64,000 nucleotides of DNA, taken from NCBI RefSeq assembly GCF_026460945.1, contig NZ_JAOVZV010000001.1, positions 1 to 64,000 on the forward strand. The letters run 5' to 3'. The notes beneath the pieces are model-generated. The model ran no database searches, was not told the DNA's origin, and saw only the letters and a program-made list of their open reading frames with translations. The position numbers were made by a program, and so were the translations under genes. The stretch comes from Chryseobacterium luquanense. Its GTDB lineage: Bacteria; Bacteroidota; Bacteroidia; Flavobacteriales; Weeksellaceae. Shown one piece after another: positions 35,543 through 44,992 of the stretch (positions are counted from its first letter, which is position 1; the number at the start of each line of letters is the position of its first letter).

Positions 35543-36070
35543 ATGCGACAAATACAATTAAGAAAAGCAGCAGACACGGATCTTATCAACTTGCAAAACA
35601 TTGGAAAGCTAACATTTTCCGAAACTTTCTCTTCAGACAACAGTGAAGAAAACCTGAAAGCATACCTGGAAACTGCTTTTGCAACCGAGAAAGTCAAAAG
35701 CGAACTGTCAGATAAAAACTCTGAATTTTATTTTGCAGAGGATGGGAATAAGATCATCGGTTACTTAAAAGTAAATTATGGGGCTTCGCAAACTGAAATC
35801 AAAAACGAAAATGCACTTGAAATTGAAAGGATCTACGTATTGAAAGAGTTTCATGGAAAAAACGTCGGACAAATACTTTACGAAAAAGCTATTGAGCTTG
35901 CCATAGAACGAAAGGTAGATTTTGTCTGGCTGGGTGTTTGGGAACAAAACCTGAGAGCAATCCGATTCTATGATAAAAATGGATTTACAGCATTTGACAA
36001 ACACATATTCAAGCTGGGAAACGAAGAGCAAATAGACATTATGATGAAATTGACGCTTGCCCGAAATTAA
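35543..36070 (+). CDS. GNAT family N-acetyltransferase
   Basis: Second acetyltransferase of 175 residues. The fold's key segment is IERIYVLKEFHGKNVGQILY (about 95-114), followed by WLGVWEQNLRAIRFYDKNGF. It resembles spermidine/spermine-type N-acetyltransferases. The start at ATG 35543 follows the first GNAT stop closely; a longer frame from 35468 overlaps the first gene and is not needed. The substrate is not visible. Confidence 0.85.
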   Translation: MRQIQLRKAADTDLINLQNIGKLTFSETFSSDNSEENLKAYLETAFATEKVKSELSDKNSEFYFAEDGNKIIGYLKVNYGASQTEIKNENALEIERIYVLKEFHGKNVGQILYEKAIELAIERKVDFVWLGVWEQNLRAIRFYDKNGFTAFDKHIFKLGNEEQIDIMMKLTLARN

Positions 36071-36115
36071 CAATCTAATGAAGTTATCATATCTTCATAC
36101 AATCATTAACATTAT

Positions 36116-36149
36116 AAGTAATCCCCGACAAATACGTCGGAGATTACTT
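36116..36149 (+). terminator. Terminator after the GNAT pair
   Basis: AAGTAATC-C-CCGAC (36116-36129) pairs with GTCGG-A-GATTACTT (36136-36149) around a 6-base loop, with one mismatch in the stem. The T-run is short, but the stem is strong and placed right for the end of the acetyltransferase transcript. Confidence 0.65.
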
Positions 36150-36512
36150 TACTTCAATAATTTTCAGGATTCAGAACATTAAAATTCCCCCACTTCAAAC
36201 ATCTCGATGACCTCGAAATCAATGAATTACAAACTGGAGCTTTATCCATCGAGGACGAATTAAATTATTTCTAGAATGAAGATAAAGATGGACAACAAGT
36301 TGTAAAATTATCCATGTATGCTGAAAAAGTTAAATAATCTTATTTAATATCTTCTTTTAGCTGCCTATATATGTATCTGCAAAAAGGAATTCCGGTTCTT
36401 TCATCACACGACTTTTCGAATATCGTGACTATTTCGTTGTTGGTCTGAACTGTACCGTTTTTGGAAAAGCAATAATAACATCAAGCCCTCCCAACAATTT
36501 CATTTCTCAATC
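36150..36512. other. Region with short decayed reading frames
   Basis: Plus-strand codons around 36192-36336 read smoothly (KFPHFKHLDDLEINELQTG and later VVKLSMYAEKVK) with one TAG inside, and a minus-strand frame near 36342-36470 also reads cleanly. Neither has a start or a recognisable family. They look like debris of small genes. Confidence 0.35.
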
Positions 36513-37151
36513 TTACCAAATTAAATTTTGTTGTATTGCCAACGTTATCAGTTCTGTGGAATTCTTAGCCTGAAATTTTTGCAGAAGATTTTTCCGGTGG
36601 GTATCTACTGTTAAAGAGCTCAAGCATAATTCTTCTGCAATGATCACACTAGTTTTGCCTCCTGCCAGTAATTTTAATATCTGTTTCTCTCTCTTGGTAA
36701 GCCTTGGAATGCTTATCAATTCATTTTTAGAAGGTTTACTGATCATCTGTTTTGTTTCGTTACAGAAAACAATATTTCCCGAGAGTGCTCCTTTTATACA
36801 ATCTATAAGTTCTTTGACTGAGGTATTTTTCAGAAGATATCCGCTTGCTCCGTTTTGTATGGATTGCATGATGACACTTCGTTCAGACCGGTTGCTGAAC
36901 ATGATCACTGAGGTATTTTGTGAGACTTTTTTAATTTCTTTACAAAGTTCTATCCCGCTGATATCTGGAAGTGTGATATCAAGGAGAACAATATCTATAT
37001 TATTCAATTTCACAAAATCAAGAATTCCTTCTCCTGATGTAAAGCTCTCTGAGATATGAAAAAGAGGCTCATTTTTCAGCATGGTCTTTAATCCCTCCAA
37101 TACAATGGGGTGATCGTCAACAATAATAATATTTATTTTCTCAGATGGCAT
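36513..37151 (-). CDS. NarL/FixJ-type response regulator
   Basis: Two-domain regulator of 212 residues. The receiver domain (1 to about 120) has acidic residues D12-D13 and the phospho-acceptor D58 in LLDITLPD, plus the K of LLKNTS. The C-terminal LuxR-type domain (about 148-208) has LTKREKQILKLLAGGKTSVIIAEEL. It overlaps the 3' end of the histidine kinase gene by 11 bases, so it is its cognate partner. The targets are unknown. Confidence 0.93.
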   Translation of the reverse strand: MPSEKINIIIVDDHPIVLEGLKTMLKNEPLFHISESFTSGEGILDFVKLNNIDIVLLDITLPDISGIELCKEIKKVSQNTSVIMFSNRSERSVIMQSIQNGASGYLLKNTSVKELIDCIKGALSGNIVFCNETKQMISKPSKNELISIPRLTKREKQILKLLAGGKTSVIIAEELCLSSLTVDTHRKNLLQKFQAKNSTELITLAIQQNLIW

Positions 37152-39132
37152 TCGTATCCAGTTCTATGTTAATGGTGGTGCCTTCATGATCAGAGTTGAT
37201 CTCAAGTTTGCCCTTGAGATAACCTACCCTATTTCTGAGATTTCGAAGGCCCATACTATTTGTTGTTTTATAGATATCCTCTGCAAATCCTTCACCGTCA
37301 TCTTCAACCGTGATCATAAAATGATCCTCAGACTGTGAGCACTGAAGCAAAATATGATTTCCTCCGGAATGCTTCACTGCATTGGCTAATAATTCTTGTA
37401 CAATTCTATATATATTGACCTGTATCGGAAGTGAGAGCGTACTTTCAATATTCAAGGGCTGAAAATCGACTTCCATATCTGTCCTTGTATAAAATTCGCA
37501 TAAATCATTAAGAGCCGTTTCCAAACCAAAATTGAGGAGTGACTCCGGCATCAGGTTTCTTGCGACATACCTCAACTCACCCACTGACCGATCAAGTTGC
37601 TCAAGAATTTTGCTGAACTCCGTATTTTCTTCTTTAAAATAACTTGATGACCATGATGAAAGATTTATTTTTACACCAGCCAGCATTCCGCCTAAACCAT
37701 CATGAAGATCACGGGCAATGCGCTCCCTTTCTCTTTCCTCACTTTCAAGTATAGCTTTTGTAAGGGTAAGCTCTTCTTTTTGTCTGATGTCTTTTATTTT
37801 CTGCTGAAGATTGATCTCTTTCTGCTCTGAGATCTTATTATTTTTCCTGTAAATGATCATGAATAAAACAAAAAGACTGATGATCAGTAGCAAGCTGAGA
37901 CCCAGCCCCCAAAGGTAGGAGTTCTTTTTGTTGACTTCGAGTTCCTTTTGTTTTTTTTCTGCATGTAAGGTTGCGATCTTCCTTTCTTTTTCTGCGGTGT
38001 TGAACTTTTTTTCAAGTGTATTGATTTCCAGTTTTATATTTTCAGAATTTAAGCTGTCGTTCAGCTTTGAATACTTTCTTTCCCAAGACAACGCATCAGA
38101 TGAGTTTCCCATTTCCTCATTCAAGTTGGATAGCTGTCTGTATATTGTTTTTCTGTTATTGGCATCTATTACGAGCGTTTTTTCTTTAAGAATATTTTCT
38201 AAAACATTCTTGGCTTCTGTATATCTTTTTAGTTTTCTGAAAATGTCACATTTGTTCAGATAAAACATTTGTGCCAAAAGATTTTGATTAAATTTTATAG
38301 CGTATACCAATCCCTGTTCTATTACAGGAAGCGCTTCTTCGTTTTTTTGTTTAGTGATAAGATATAAAGTTTTACCATATAAATAGGCAGCGTTCGCAGA
38401 AGATTCGGGATAAAGCTGAATCATTTTTTCTGCCTTGTCTAAAAAATTCTTGGCTTTGTCACCCTTCGCCTGATAACAGAAATTACTCGACGAGCTTAAG
38501 TAGGCATAAAATAATTCTGCAGAATTCGGAGAATTTTTTTGAAGATTTTCAATTGCTTTATTATTATAATATTCCGCTTTTTGAAATTCAGCATTGTAGG
38601 TAAATGTGAGAGCAAGCTGAGTGTATAAAAACCCTAAAGTTCTACTGGTCTCATATTTTTCGACGAGGGGAATGCTTTTTTCCAGCATAATTTTTATAAA
38701 AAAAGGATAGCCTTCCTTATTTTTTTTAATTAATCCGTAGTTAAACCACGACAATGCTTGAATTATATCAGATTTTTCAGTTTTAAATCTGCCTAGTTCT
38801 TTAATGGCCATCTGAAAATATCCGGAAGCTTTTTCCTTGTCTTTTTCTAAAAAATACAGCCCATTGTAGTAATAAAATTCAGCCATCAGAAATGCATTGT
38901 TTTTCGATAATACCCTTCCTGATTCCAAGCATTTTTTACTCCAGGAAGAATCTGTATTTCTGCTGTAGTTAGAGAGTAAATAATATGCATCTGCCTTTTT
39001 ACTATTGTCTAAATGTGATTTTACAACGATCTTTAAGCTGTCTTCATATCGCTTTTCATTGAGTGGAGAGATCTGTTGTGAGAATAAGCTCAAAGAAAAT
39101 AGAATACTTAGCAATAGGGTGAGTCTCATCAT
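37141..39132 (-). CDS. Sensor histidine kinase with N-terminal TPR repeats
   Basis: 663 residues: signal peptide (1-18), a periplasmic array of TPR-like helices (about 60-360), a coiled coil, one membrane segment (about 405-427), a HisKA_3 dimerisation domain with phospho-acceptor H477 in RDLHDGLGG, and a HATPase domain with the ELLANAVKHS and DDGEGF motifs. It phosphorylates the response regulator encoded immediately downstream. TPR-sensor kinases of this type are common in Bacteroidetes; the signal is unknown. A lipoprotein gene is divergently transcribed upstream. Confidence 0.92.
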   Translation of the reverse strand: MMRLTLLLSILFSLSLFSQQISPLNEKRYEDSLKIVVKSHLDNSKKADAYYLLSNYSRNTDSSWSKKCLESGRVLSKNNAFLMAEFYYYNGLYFLEKDKEKASGYFQMAIKELGRFKTEKSDIIQALSWFNYGLIKKNKEGYPFFIKIMLEKSIPLVEKYETSRTLGFLYTQLALTFTYNAEFQKAEYYNNKAIENLQKNSPNSAELFYAYLSSSSNFCYQAKGDKAKNFLDKAEKMIQLYPESSANAAYLYGKTLYLITKQKNEEALPVIEQGLVYAIKFNQNLLAQMFYLNKCDIFRKLKRYTEAKNVLENILKEKTLVIDANNRKTIYRQLSNLNEEMGNSSDALSWERKYSKLNDSLNSENIKLEINTLEKKFNTAEKERKIATLHAEKKQKELEVNKKNSYLWGLGLSLLLIISLFVLFMIIYRKNNKISEQKEINLQQKIKDIRQKEELTLTKAILESEERERERIARDLHDGLGGMLAGVKINLSSWSSSYFKEENTEFSKILEQLDRSVGELRYVARNLMPESLLNFGLETALNDLCEFYTRTDMEVDFQPLNIESTLSLPIQVNIYRIVQELLANAVKHSGGNHILLQCSQSEDHFMITVEDDGEGFAEDIYKTTNSMGLRNLRNRVGYLKGKLEINSDHEGTTINIELDTNAI

Positions 39133-39309
39133 TACATTCAGTTCTTTTTAATTGTAAGAATTTTTACAATATAAAAAAAAATAAAGAAGTAAAAAATACC
39201 TAAAAGCAGGTAGATATAAATACTGTTTTCAATGGATTGACTGCCGAATCGTTATAATTTAGTTTTGTAAGGTATAACTCAATATAATAAAGCTTTAGCA
39301 AAAAGAATT

Positions 39310-39720
39310 ATGAAATTAAAAATCACCACCCTATTTTTCCTTATTTCTGCAATTGCGTTAATTAGCTGTTCCAGAGAAGACAATGCAGAGCAGGATTACG
39401 AATACACTTATCAATTGACTGGACCCAGCAACAACAAGTTGGTAGTTCAATATACCCCAACGATGACTGATCCCAATATAACGGAGATCCCGGACGACCT
39501 TGAATACGAAGAGCAGGTAACACCACCTTGGCAAAAAACTGTCAGACTTCATAAAAATATTGGTGGTGTTGGTTTTTCTGCGAGCATTACCGAAGGGACA
39601 CCGGGGGCAAGTTATACAATTTCAATTTTAGATAAGGATGCTAATATCCTAAAGACAACTAATTTTATTGTCGATACATCCGGAGATGCAGGTGCACTTC
39701 TGAACTACTATAGTGATTGA
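39310..39720 (+). CDS. Small lipoprotein of unknown function
   Basis: 136 residues with a lipoprotein signal ending LISC (lipid-bearing Cys at about residue 20). The rest is a beta-rich domain without a recognised family. It is transcribed divergently from the two-component system 177 bases away and may be its target, which is inference from position only. Confidence 0.7.
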   Translation: MKLKITTLFFLISAIALISCSREDNAEQDYEYTYQLTGPSNNKLVVQYTPTMTDPNITEIPDDLEYEEQVTPPWQKTVRLHKNIGGVGFSASITEGTPGASYTISILDKDANILKTTNFIVDTSGDAGALLNYYSD

Positions 39721-39940
39721 CCGAAACTCGATTTATTTTTATCATAGTATATGATTAAATTATTTTACAGGTACATCAGGAAATCCATTAAGAAACAGAA
39801 TATTTACAGAACGTGCCGAAGCAGGACTGCAAACAATGATATCAGACTAGCGAATTTGCTGGGTCATCCACTGGCTGAGATTCCAAAACATTAACTGTAA
39901 AAATCCTGAATTTATCATAACCTAAAAATTTTAAAATATT

Positions 39941-40537
39941 ATGAAAATAAAAAATATCAGTATTGTCATACTTTTGCTTGCAACGCAACTAAGCTTTGCA
40001 CAATATTTCAAACTGACTCCAACTGGATTTTTGTCCAATGAAGAAAACGATTTTACTGTCGTAGATGTGCCAAATGTGAAACAAAAAGATCTGTATAGAA
40101 ATACGCTCAATGCTATCAATTCAATTTTCAAAAATCCACAAAAAGGACTTAGTGTCGTTGAAGGTGAAAGCATCAGTATAACAGCATATGAAGAAGAAGT
40201 TCTGCCTGTAAAACTTTCTAATGGGCTCGGGAAAACAATTCGTAAATATGATCTATCATATAAACTAACCTTTCTTTTTAAAGATGGCAAAATTCGGATC
40301 AACAGTCCTGATTTTGAAGCTAAAAGATATGTTGAAGGTACCTACAGAGGGGCAAGTGGCTGGACTGGTGATGAATGGGTCACCTTAAAACTTTTGAAAA
40401 TTGGAAAATCTAAATTATATCTATTCGAAGATGATGGAAAAATAAGATTTGAAGATGCTTATAATGGTTTGAACAATCACTTCAATTCCCTTATAAAAGA
40501 AATTATTAATAAATCTCAAAGCATAAACAATTGGTAA
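39941..40537 (+). CDS. DUF4468-like exported protein
   Basis: 198 residues with a Sec signal (1-20, ending LSFAQ). The middle part (VVDVPNVKQKDLYRNTLNAIN, then KYDLSYKLTFLFKDGKIRIN) follows the pattern of DUF4468 proteins, which have a TBP-like fold and unknown function in Bacteroidetes. It is monocistronic: a very strong terminator overlaps its stop codon. Confidence 0.7.
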   Translation: MKIKNISIVILLLATQLSFAQYFKLTPTGFLSNEENDFTVVDVPNVKQKDLYRNTLNAINSIFKNPQKGLSVVEGESISITAYEEEVLPVKLSNGLGKTIRKYDLSYKLTFLFKDGKIRINSPDFEAKRYVEGTYRGASGWTGDEWVTLKLLKIGKSKLYLFEDDGKIRFEDAYNGLNNHFNSLIKEIINKSQSINNW

Positions 40538-40576
40538 TATTGATTTACAATCAATATTACCAATTTGATTTTTTTT
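40531..40576 (+). terminator. Strong terminator overlapping the stop of the DUF4468-like gene
   Basis: TTGGTAATATTGATT (40531-40545) and AATCAATATTACCAA (40549-40563) form a perfect 15-bp stem with a 3-base TAC loop, followed by a T-run. The left arm includes the stop codon at 40535-40537. Confidence 0.9.
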
Positions 40577-40796
40577 AATTATGTATGTTATGAAATAAAA
40601 TCACAATAAGCTCTTCTGTTAAGTATATAACAAATATGAGCTTATCATATAGGTTCTTTTGTCCTAGTAATTGTTTTTTAATTTTCAACGAAAATTCAAT
40701 ATTTCATTTCCATCCCACTCTTGTTCTCCATAAAATATAATCTGGATTCTGGTTCTCGATAGATTATATATCTTCTACAGAGGGATCATATCAATT

Positions 40797-41012
40797 TCAT
40801 CTTGTGTGAGCTCCGGTAAATTGTATTTTTTTTCGCAATTTGTCGAGTTCATTTTTACTGACAACCGGATAGATGCTGCCCTCTGCGTTGTATTGAGTTA
40901 CGAATTTCTGTGGTGTGCCCTCAAAAAAGTAGATCCTATCAAAAAGATAGGCCAAGTATTTCAGATCAATGTCAACTTGATCTTCAAGCATTAACTGGTA
41001 AGTACTTTTCAT
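40797..41012 (-). pseudogene. DUF6624-like fragment
   Basis: The 71 residues include DLKYLAYLFDRIYFFEGTPQKFVTQ in part, which fits the core of DUF6624 proteins (LAYLTDR, NEGKxQ, GTQ pattern). The usual protein is twice as long or more; the N-terminal half is missing and the C-terminal end is abrupt. Probably a remnant. The family call is by eye and moderately uncertain. Confidence 0.35.
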
Positions 41013-41656
41013 CAGTTCCGGGGTCTGATATGGAATTTTGGATGATATATCATCAAAGCAAAGATCAACAATGTGAAAGAAAATTCATTCTTGATAACGG
41101 AGCGGGTCTCAATGCTATTTTCACTAAATTTTCCAATAAAATTAATTTAGATTTTTATAGCCAGGTAACAGACAATCTTATAATTAGATAATACATTATC
41201 ATTAAAGCTTACATGCCTGCAGCATTTTCCACTGTATTTTTTTCAAAAAAAAACTTATCAAGATTGCTTTTATTAAACTCCATATTTCATTTACGAAAAT
41301 CAAAACCCGGAATATAAAGATTAAATTTTTAAACCATCCTATTAAAACAAGAAGGTAATAAATATTTTAATTTTACAAATCAAAATGTCTTCCAGCCATT
41401 GTATATGGAGCGTAACAATTTATGATTTTGGCATTAGGCCAATGTATTCACAGGTTTCTCAATAGCTCAAAATCCCAAGAAATCATCTGCTTCTCTCTAG
41501 CAGTACCTGAAATTTTATTACCTATCAGAGTTTAAAATTTAGCTCATTATATTTTTAGCACAGCATTTGCTATGTGAAACATAACAGCAGGAATTTAGTG
41601 ATTGAGAGGAAGGGTCTGTACAATAATAACAACTTTAATATATTCTTTGTCGAATC
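41013..41656. other. Region without a supported gene
   Basis: About 640 AT-rich bases. A plus-strand frame at 40910-41191 overlaps the DUF6624-like fragment and shows no family; the rest has many stops in all frames. Confidence 0.4.
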
Positions 41657-42034
41657 ATGAAGATCAAGCAATTACAATATTCAGATACCGAATTATTTCT
41701 GTTACTTAAGACAAGAGAAACAAAATATTTCAATTATATTTATGATTTTTACAGCCCTGTTTTATATGGTTTTTTACTAAACTCAGGTCTGTCAGAAAAA
41801 TATTCAGCAGACATTTTGAAAGAGACCTTCGTCAAAATCTGGAATAACCCCTCAGAATTACCTTCCCATAATAACTTTCTGCTATGGCTGTTACAAATCA
41901 CAATCGAAAACATCAAAAATTATTTACAAAATCATCATAGAAAGTTTACTATTGAGATTAAAAACTGTGCAGCAATTTCAATCAAATTCACAGATGTTAT
42001 AGAACCTGCCCTCACTAATCAGTCCATTGCGTAA
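41657..42034 (+). CDS. ECF sigma-factor-like protein with region 2 only
   Basis: 125 residues. The first 90 match sigma-70 region 2 of extracytoplasmic-function sigma factors (LKTRETKYFNYIYDFYSP, YSADILKETFVKIWNN). Region 4, needed to bind the -35 element, is absent: the last 35 residues show no helix-turn-helix. It may be a truncated gene or a short sigma-like protein. No anti-sigma factor gene follows. Confidence 0.6.
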   Translation: MKIKQLQYSDTELFLLLKTRETKYFNYIYDFYSPVLYGFLLNSGLSEKYSADILKETFVKIWNNPSELPSHNNFLLWLLQITIENIKNYLQNHHRKFTIEIKNCAAISIKFTDVIEPALTNQSIA

Positions 42035-42750
42035 TACAAGTTGTAGGTTATTAAATCGTTGATAAATTATCAATTTTCTTAAAATTATATTTTATTTGGC
42101 TTATATTATTTTTGTAAAAGGAGTCCATATAAAACAAGGATTTAGATTGGTGTAATCCATAGTTTTATTGAAAATATTCACATAAAGGACTTCGTATTTA
42201 TCACCAAACAAATAGGAGAATCTGAGCAGCCGTCTAAAATAATGCAAAAAAAAGCAATTCAAAAAGTTTCGCCACTAAAAAAATCAGCATTATGGCTTCA
42301 ACATTTTAAAACAATTGTCATCTAATTATACACTTTTAGTAGGTAAGTAATCTACACAATATCCTCAATAAAAATTTTTCTTTTCAAATACTTTTTAAAT
42401 ACGTAATATTTAACTCTTATATACTTCATAACGAATAATTTTAACACAATACCACTTTACAAATAATATACCATACGATAAATCTTTAATTGACGTAAAA
42501 TTTCAACCAGAATAAGATTGAAATAGGAAAAAGCAGTTCACTGTTTTTAAAATCTGTTACTGAATTTCGATAGTTTTATTGCTCATCAACTTATCATAAA
42601 ACTTTGAATAATATAGCACTTGTTTGGAAGACCTTCAGGATAAAAGCTCATCTAACACTTTATAAAGCAATCCTAAAAATACCATGTAAATTGTTCAAGG
42701 CATTTTATATTGAGTAAAATTGCTCACATACATTAAATTTCATCTACTAT
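42035..42750. other. Region without a supported gene
   Basis: About 715 AT-rich bases between the sigma-like gene and a convergent outer-membrane protein remnant. No frame, hairpin or repeat could be supported. Confidence 0.4.
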
Positions 42751-43593
42751 TTAAAGGCGATAAGAGGCGCCGATAAAATAATGCTTAGCCGCTGTATGCT
42801 GTATACCAATGTTTAGACCGGCATCCAGTTTAAAATCTTTGGCAACATCCAACTGAAGGGATGCGTTGATGTAGTTCGAAAATTGATGCTCTTTGAAATC
42901 GTAGGTGTAGTATGTTTCTGCGATTCCGTCTAACCCTTTTATGATGGAATGACTGATGGTCAGAGTCTGTAAGAATTCAGTATGCATGGATTGCTGATCC
43001 TGATCTTTGAGCCGGTCTATTTCTACCTGAAATCCCAGATTCCATTCTCCGGGGAGTTTATATTGCATCGGTACGATTAATCCGCCTTCGAGTCTGCTGT
43101 CCTCATATCCGGAAATGGGGAATTTTACGTAAGGTAGTAATGCCAATGCGAAGTTACCACCATCATTTCCTATAAGATTTTGTTTGATTCTAAGAGTGAG
43201 ATCACCATGACCATCATTAATGGTTTTAGAATCTGAATCCAATTCTTTTTCGCTCTGCCTGCCGTAAGTTTGGTAACCGATCTGTACCGCTGTTGAATTG
43301 GTAAGCCCGATCTTAAGATTCATCTGGTTAATCAATACGGTATGAGTCTCTTTGGATTCACTTATTTCCCTGATGGTTCTAACCAAATCTGTTTCTAACT
43401 GGAAATGTCCGGCATCTACAGTATAAGGAGACTAGGTGACATCGGGACGGTCGGTTTCCATGTCCCGCATCTGTGTTCGGGGCACAGGGCTGAACAAGGA
43501 GAAATTTTTTTTTGAGGCTTTCTGACCAAATCCTTTTAAAGGAAATAATATTCCGCAAAAGATCACCATTATAGTCGTAAAATTTTTATTCAT
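42751..43593 (-). pseudogene. Outer-membrane transporter (phenol_MetA_deg-like) with an amber codon
   Basis: One minus-strand frame from ATG 43593 to 42751 encodes a 280-residue outer-membrane beta-barrel of the family often found as 'transporter' in meta-pathway loci: signal peptide ending GFGQ, then the diagnostic METDRPDVT, YTVDAGHFQLETDL, and a C-terminal FIGASYRL. Codon 54 is TAG (43432-43434) where the family has Glu (GAG or GAA), a single-base change. Translation could restart only at a GTG or ATG inside the barrel, so the protein is probably not made. Confidence 0.8.
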
Positions 43594-43897
43594 ATCAAAC
43601 TTTTTTACCGATATTACTTTTAAAACTAAAATATATTGGTTAAATTAAAAGTTGTGCCGTTATTGATAAATTGACTGAACATTTTATTTTTATTTACTAG
43701 CTTATCACCATTGATGACAAAATGTGAATTCTATTCATTAAAGATAATATCCAGTAAGTCTATTTTCTACTGATATGCTTAAAATCTTGAGATTCTAAGT
43801 CTTCACAAAATGGTCAACACTATTATATGCAGGCAGAATCTAAAAGACCCAACTAATAATAAAGTAAATACTTTTTATAAAAGAAGGATTCAATATT

Positions 43898-44112
43898 TTG
43901 AAACAAGCAAATCAAGCTTTAAAACTTAAATTGGGAGACTCTCAGATTAAACAAAATATATGGATTTTTAATGGATTATATATTAATGTTGCAAAAGATG
44001 GAAAGATTATTCATCGTGATACAGAAAAAAATAAAGTATGAAAATCATAAATATTTTACTTATTTGTATTATAACCATGATCATTTCATATCAGTCAAAT
44101 ACAAATGAATAA
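43898..44112 (+). other. Two tiny overlapping reading frames
   Basis: A frame from TTG 43898 ends at TGA 44039-44041 (47 codons, FNGLYINVAKDGKIIHRD in part). It overlaps by ATGA the ATG at 44038 of a 24-codon frame (MKIINILLICIITMII) that looks like a lone signal or membrane peptide. No family is recognised. They could be remnants or small real genes. Confidence 0.3.
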
Positions 44113-44188
44113 TTTGATTTTGACAAATGTAAAATAATGACCAGGATTTTAGATAATAATTACAAAATCAAATCTATTATTGCGACTA

Positions 44189-44803
44189 CTAAGGCTTCGC
44201 GTATTTCATTCTTTTAATTAATTGGGTGGTATGATAACCATCAAGAGAAGAGCCGGCAATGGTTCCTGCCTTTTCAATATCAATAATATCGTTGTATTCC
44301 CAAATTTCACCTGGGAAATATAAATCCACAATTTCACCAACAATCAGTTGCGTACCATTGCTTTTGATAGAAACAATTTCTTTCAATTTTAAACCCATTT
44401 GTATCGGCGACTCCAGAACAAAAGGCGCAACAAAATTATTTTTGTAATCAATGCCCAGTCCTGTAGCATCAAATTCTGACTGTTCTCGCTTGTATCGTGC
44501 CGATGTTTGATGTGCTTTTTCAAAAATATCTTTATTAACGTGGTTAATTGTATAATAGCTTGTTTGCTTTATATTTTCCAAGGTGTGTCTTTCAACGGAA
44601 TCGGGGCGGGAAATAAACCCTATCAAAGGAGGATTTGCCTCAATGTGCATCACCGAATTAAATATAGCAAGATTGGTTTTTCCTTCTTTGTTGAAAGTTC
44701 CAATTAAATTAAGACTTTTGAAGCCGCTCAGGGAATTGATCATTGCAATTCTTCTCCTTTCCTCTAAATCAGCTATCTGTTGATTGGTAAAATGAGTTAA
44801 CAT
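44189..44803 (-). CDS. Flavin reductase family protein
   Basis: 204 residues of the flavoredoxin/FMN-binding split-barrel type. Segments such as NLIGTFNKEGKTNLAIFNSV and NPPLIGFISRP followed by RHTLENI are typical of the flavin reductase domain. It probably binds FMN and reduces it with NAD(P)H or acts as a small oxidoreductase. The ATG at 44803 is used in preference to the TTG one codon upstream. Confidence 0.85.
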   Translation of the reverse strand: MLTHFTNQQIADLEERRRIAMINSLSGFKSLNLIGTFNKEGKTNLAIFNSVMHIEANPPLIGFISRPDSVERHTLENIKQTSYYTINHVNKDIFEKAHQTSARYKREQSEFDATGLGIDYKNNFVAPFVLESPIQMGLKLKEIVSIKSNGTQLIVGEIVDLYFPGEIWEYNDIIDIEKAGTIAGSSLDGYHTTQLIKRMKYAKP

Positions 44804-44992
44804 CAATTATTTTGATTTATTTTTAATTATAATATATTTATTATGTTCATATGATAAGTGATCTTTAATTTGAAACCTCCTGGTATTTAGTGTTTTAATT
44901 CCTTAGAAAATATTTTAATTTACAAAAACTGATAATAAAAATATCACAATCAGACTGTTATTTTAAAAGCGGAAATTTCACATAAAAAAACA

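Noticed and set aside
39770..39893. Short plus-strand reading resembling an integrase end (DIRLANLLGHP)
   Set aside because: Only about ten residues fit; no catalytic residues and no flanking support.
40910..41191. 93-codon plus-strand frame
   Set aside because: It overlaps the DUF6624-like fragment on the other strand and shows no recognisable family.
19215..43593. Stop-codon reassignment or selenocysteine as explanation for in-frame stops
   Set aside because: TAA, TAG and TGA are all involved, normal genes end with the same codons, and no recoding element is seen.
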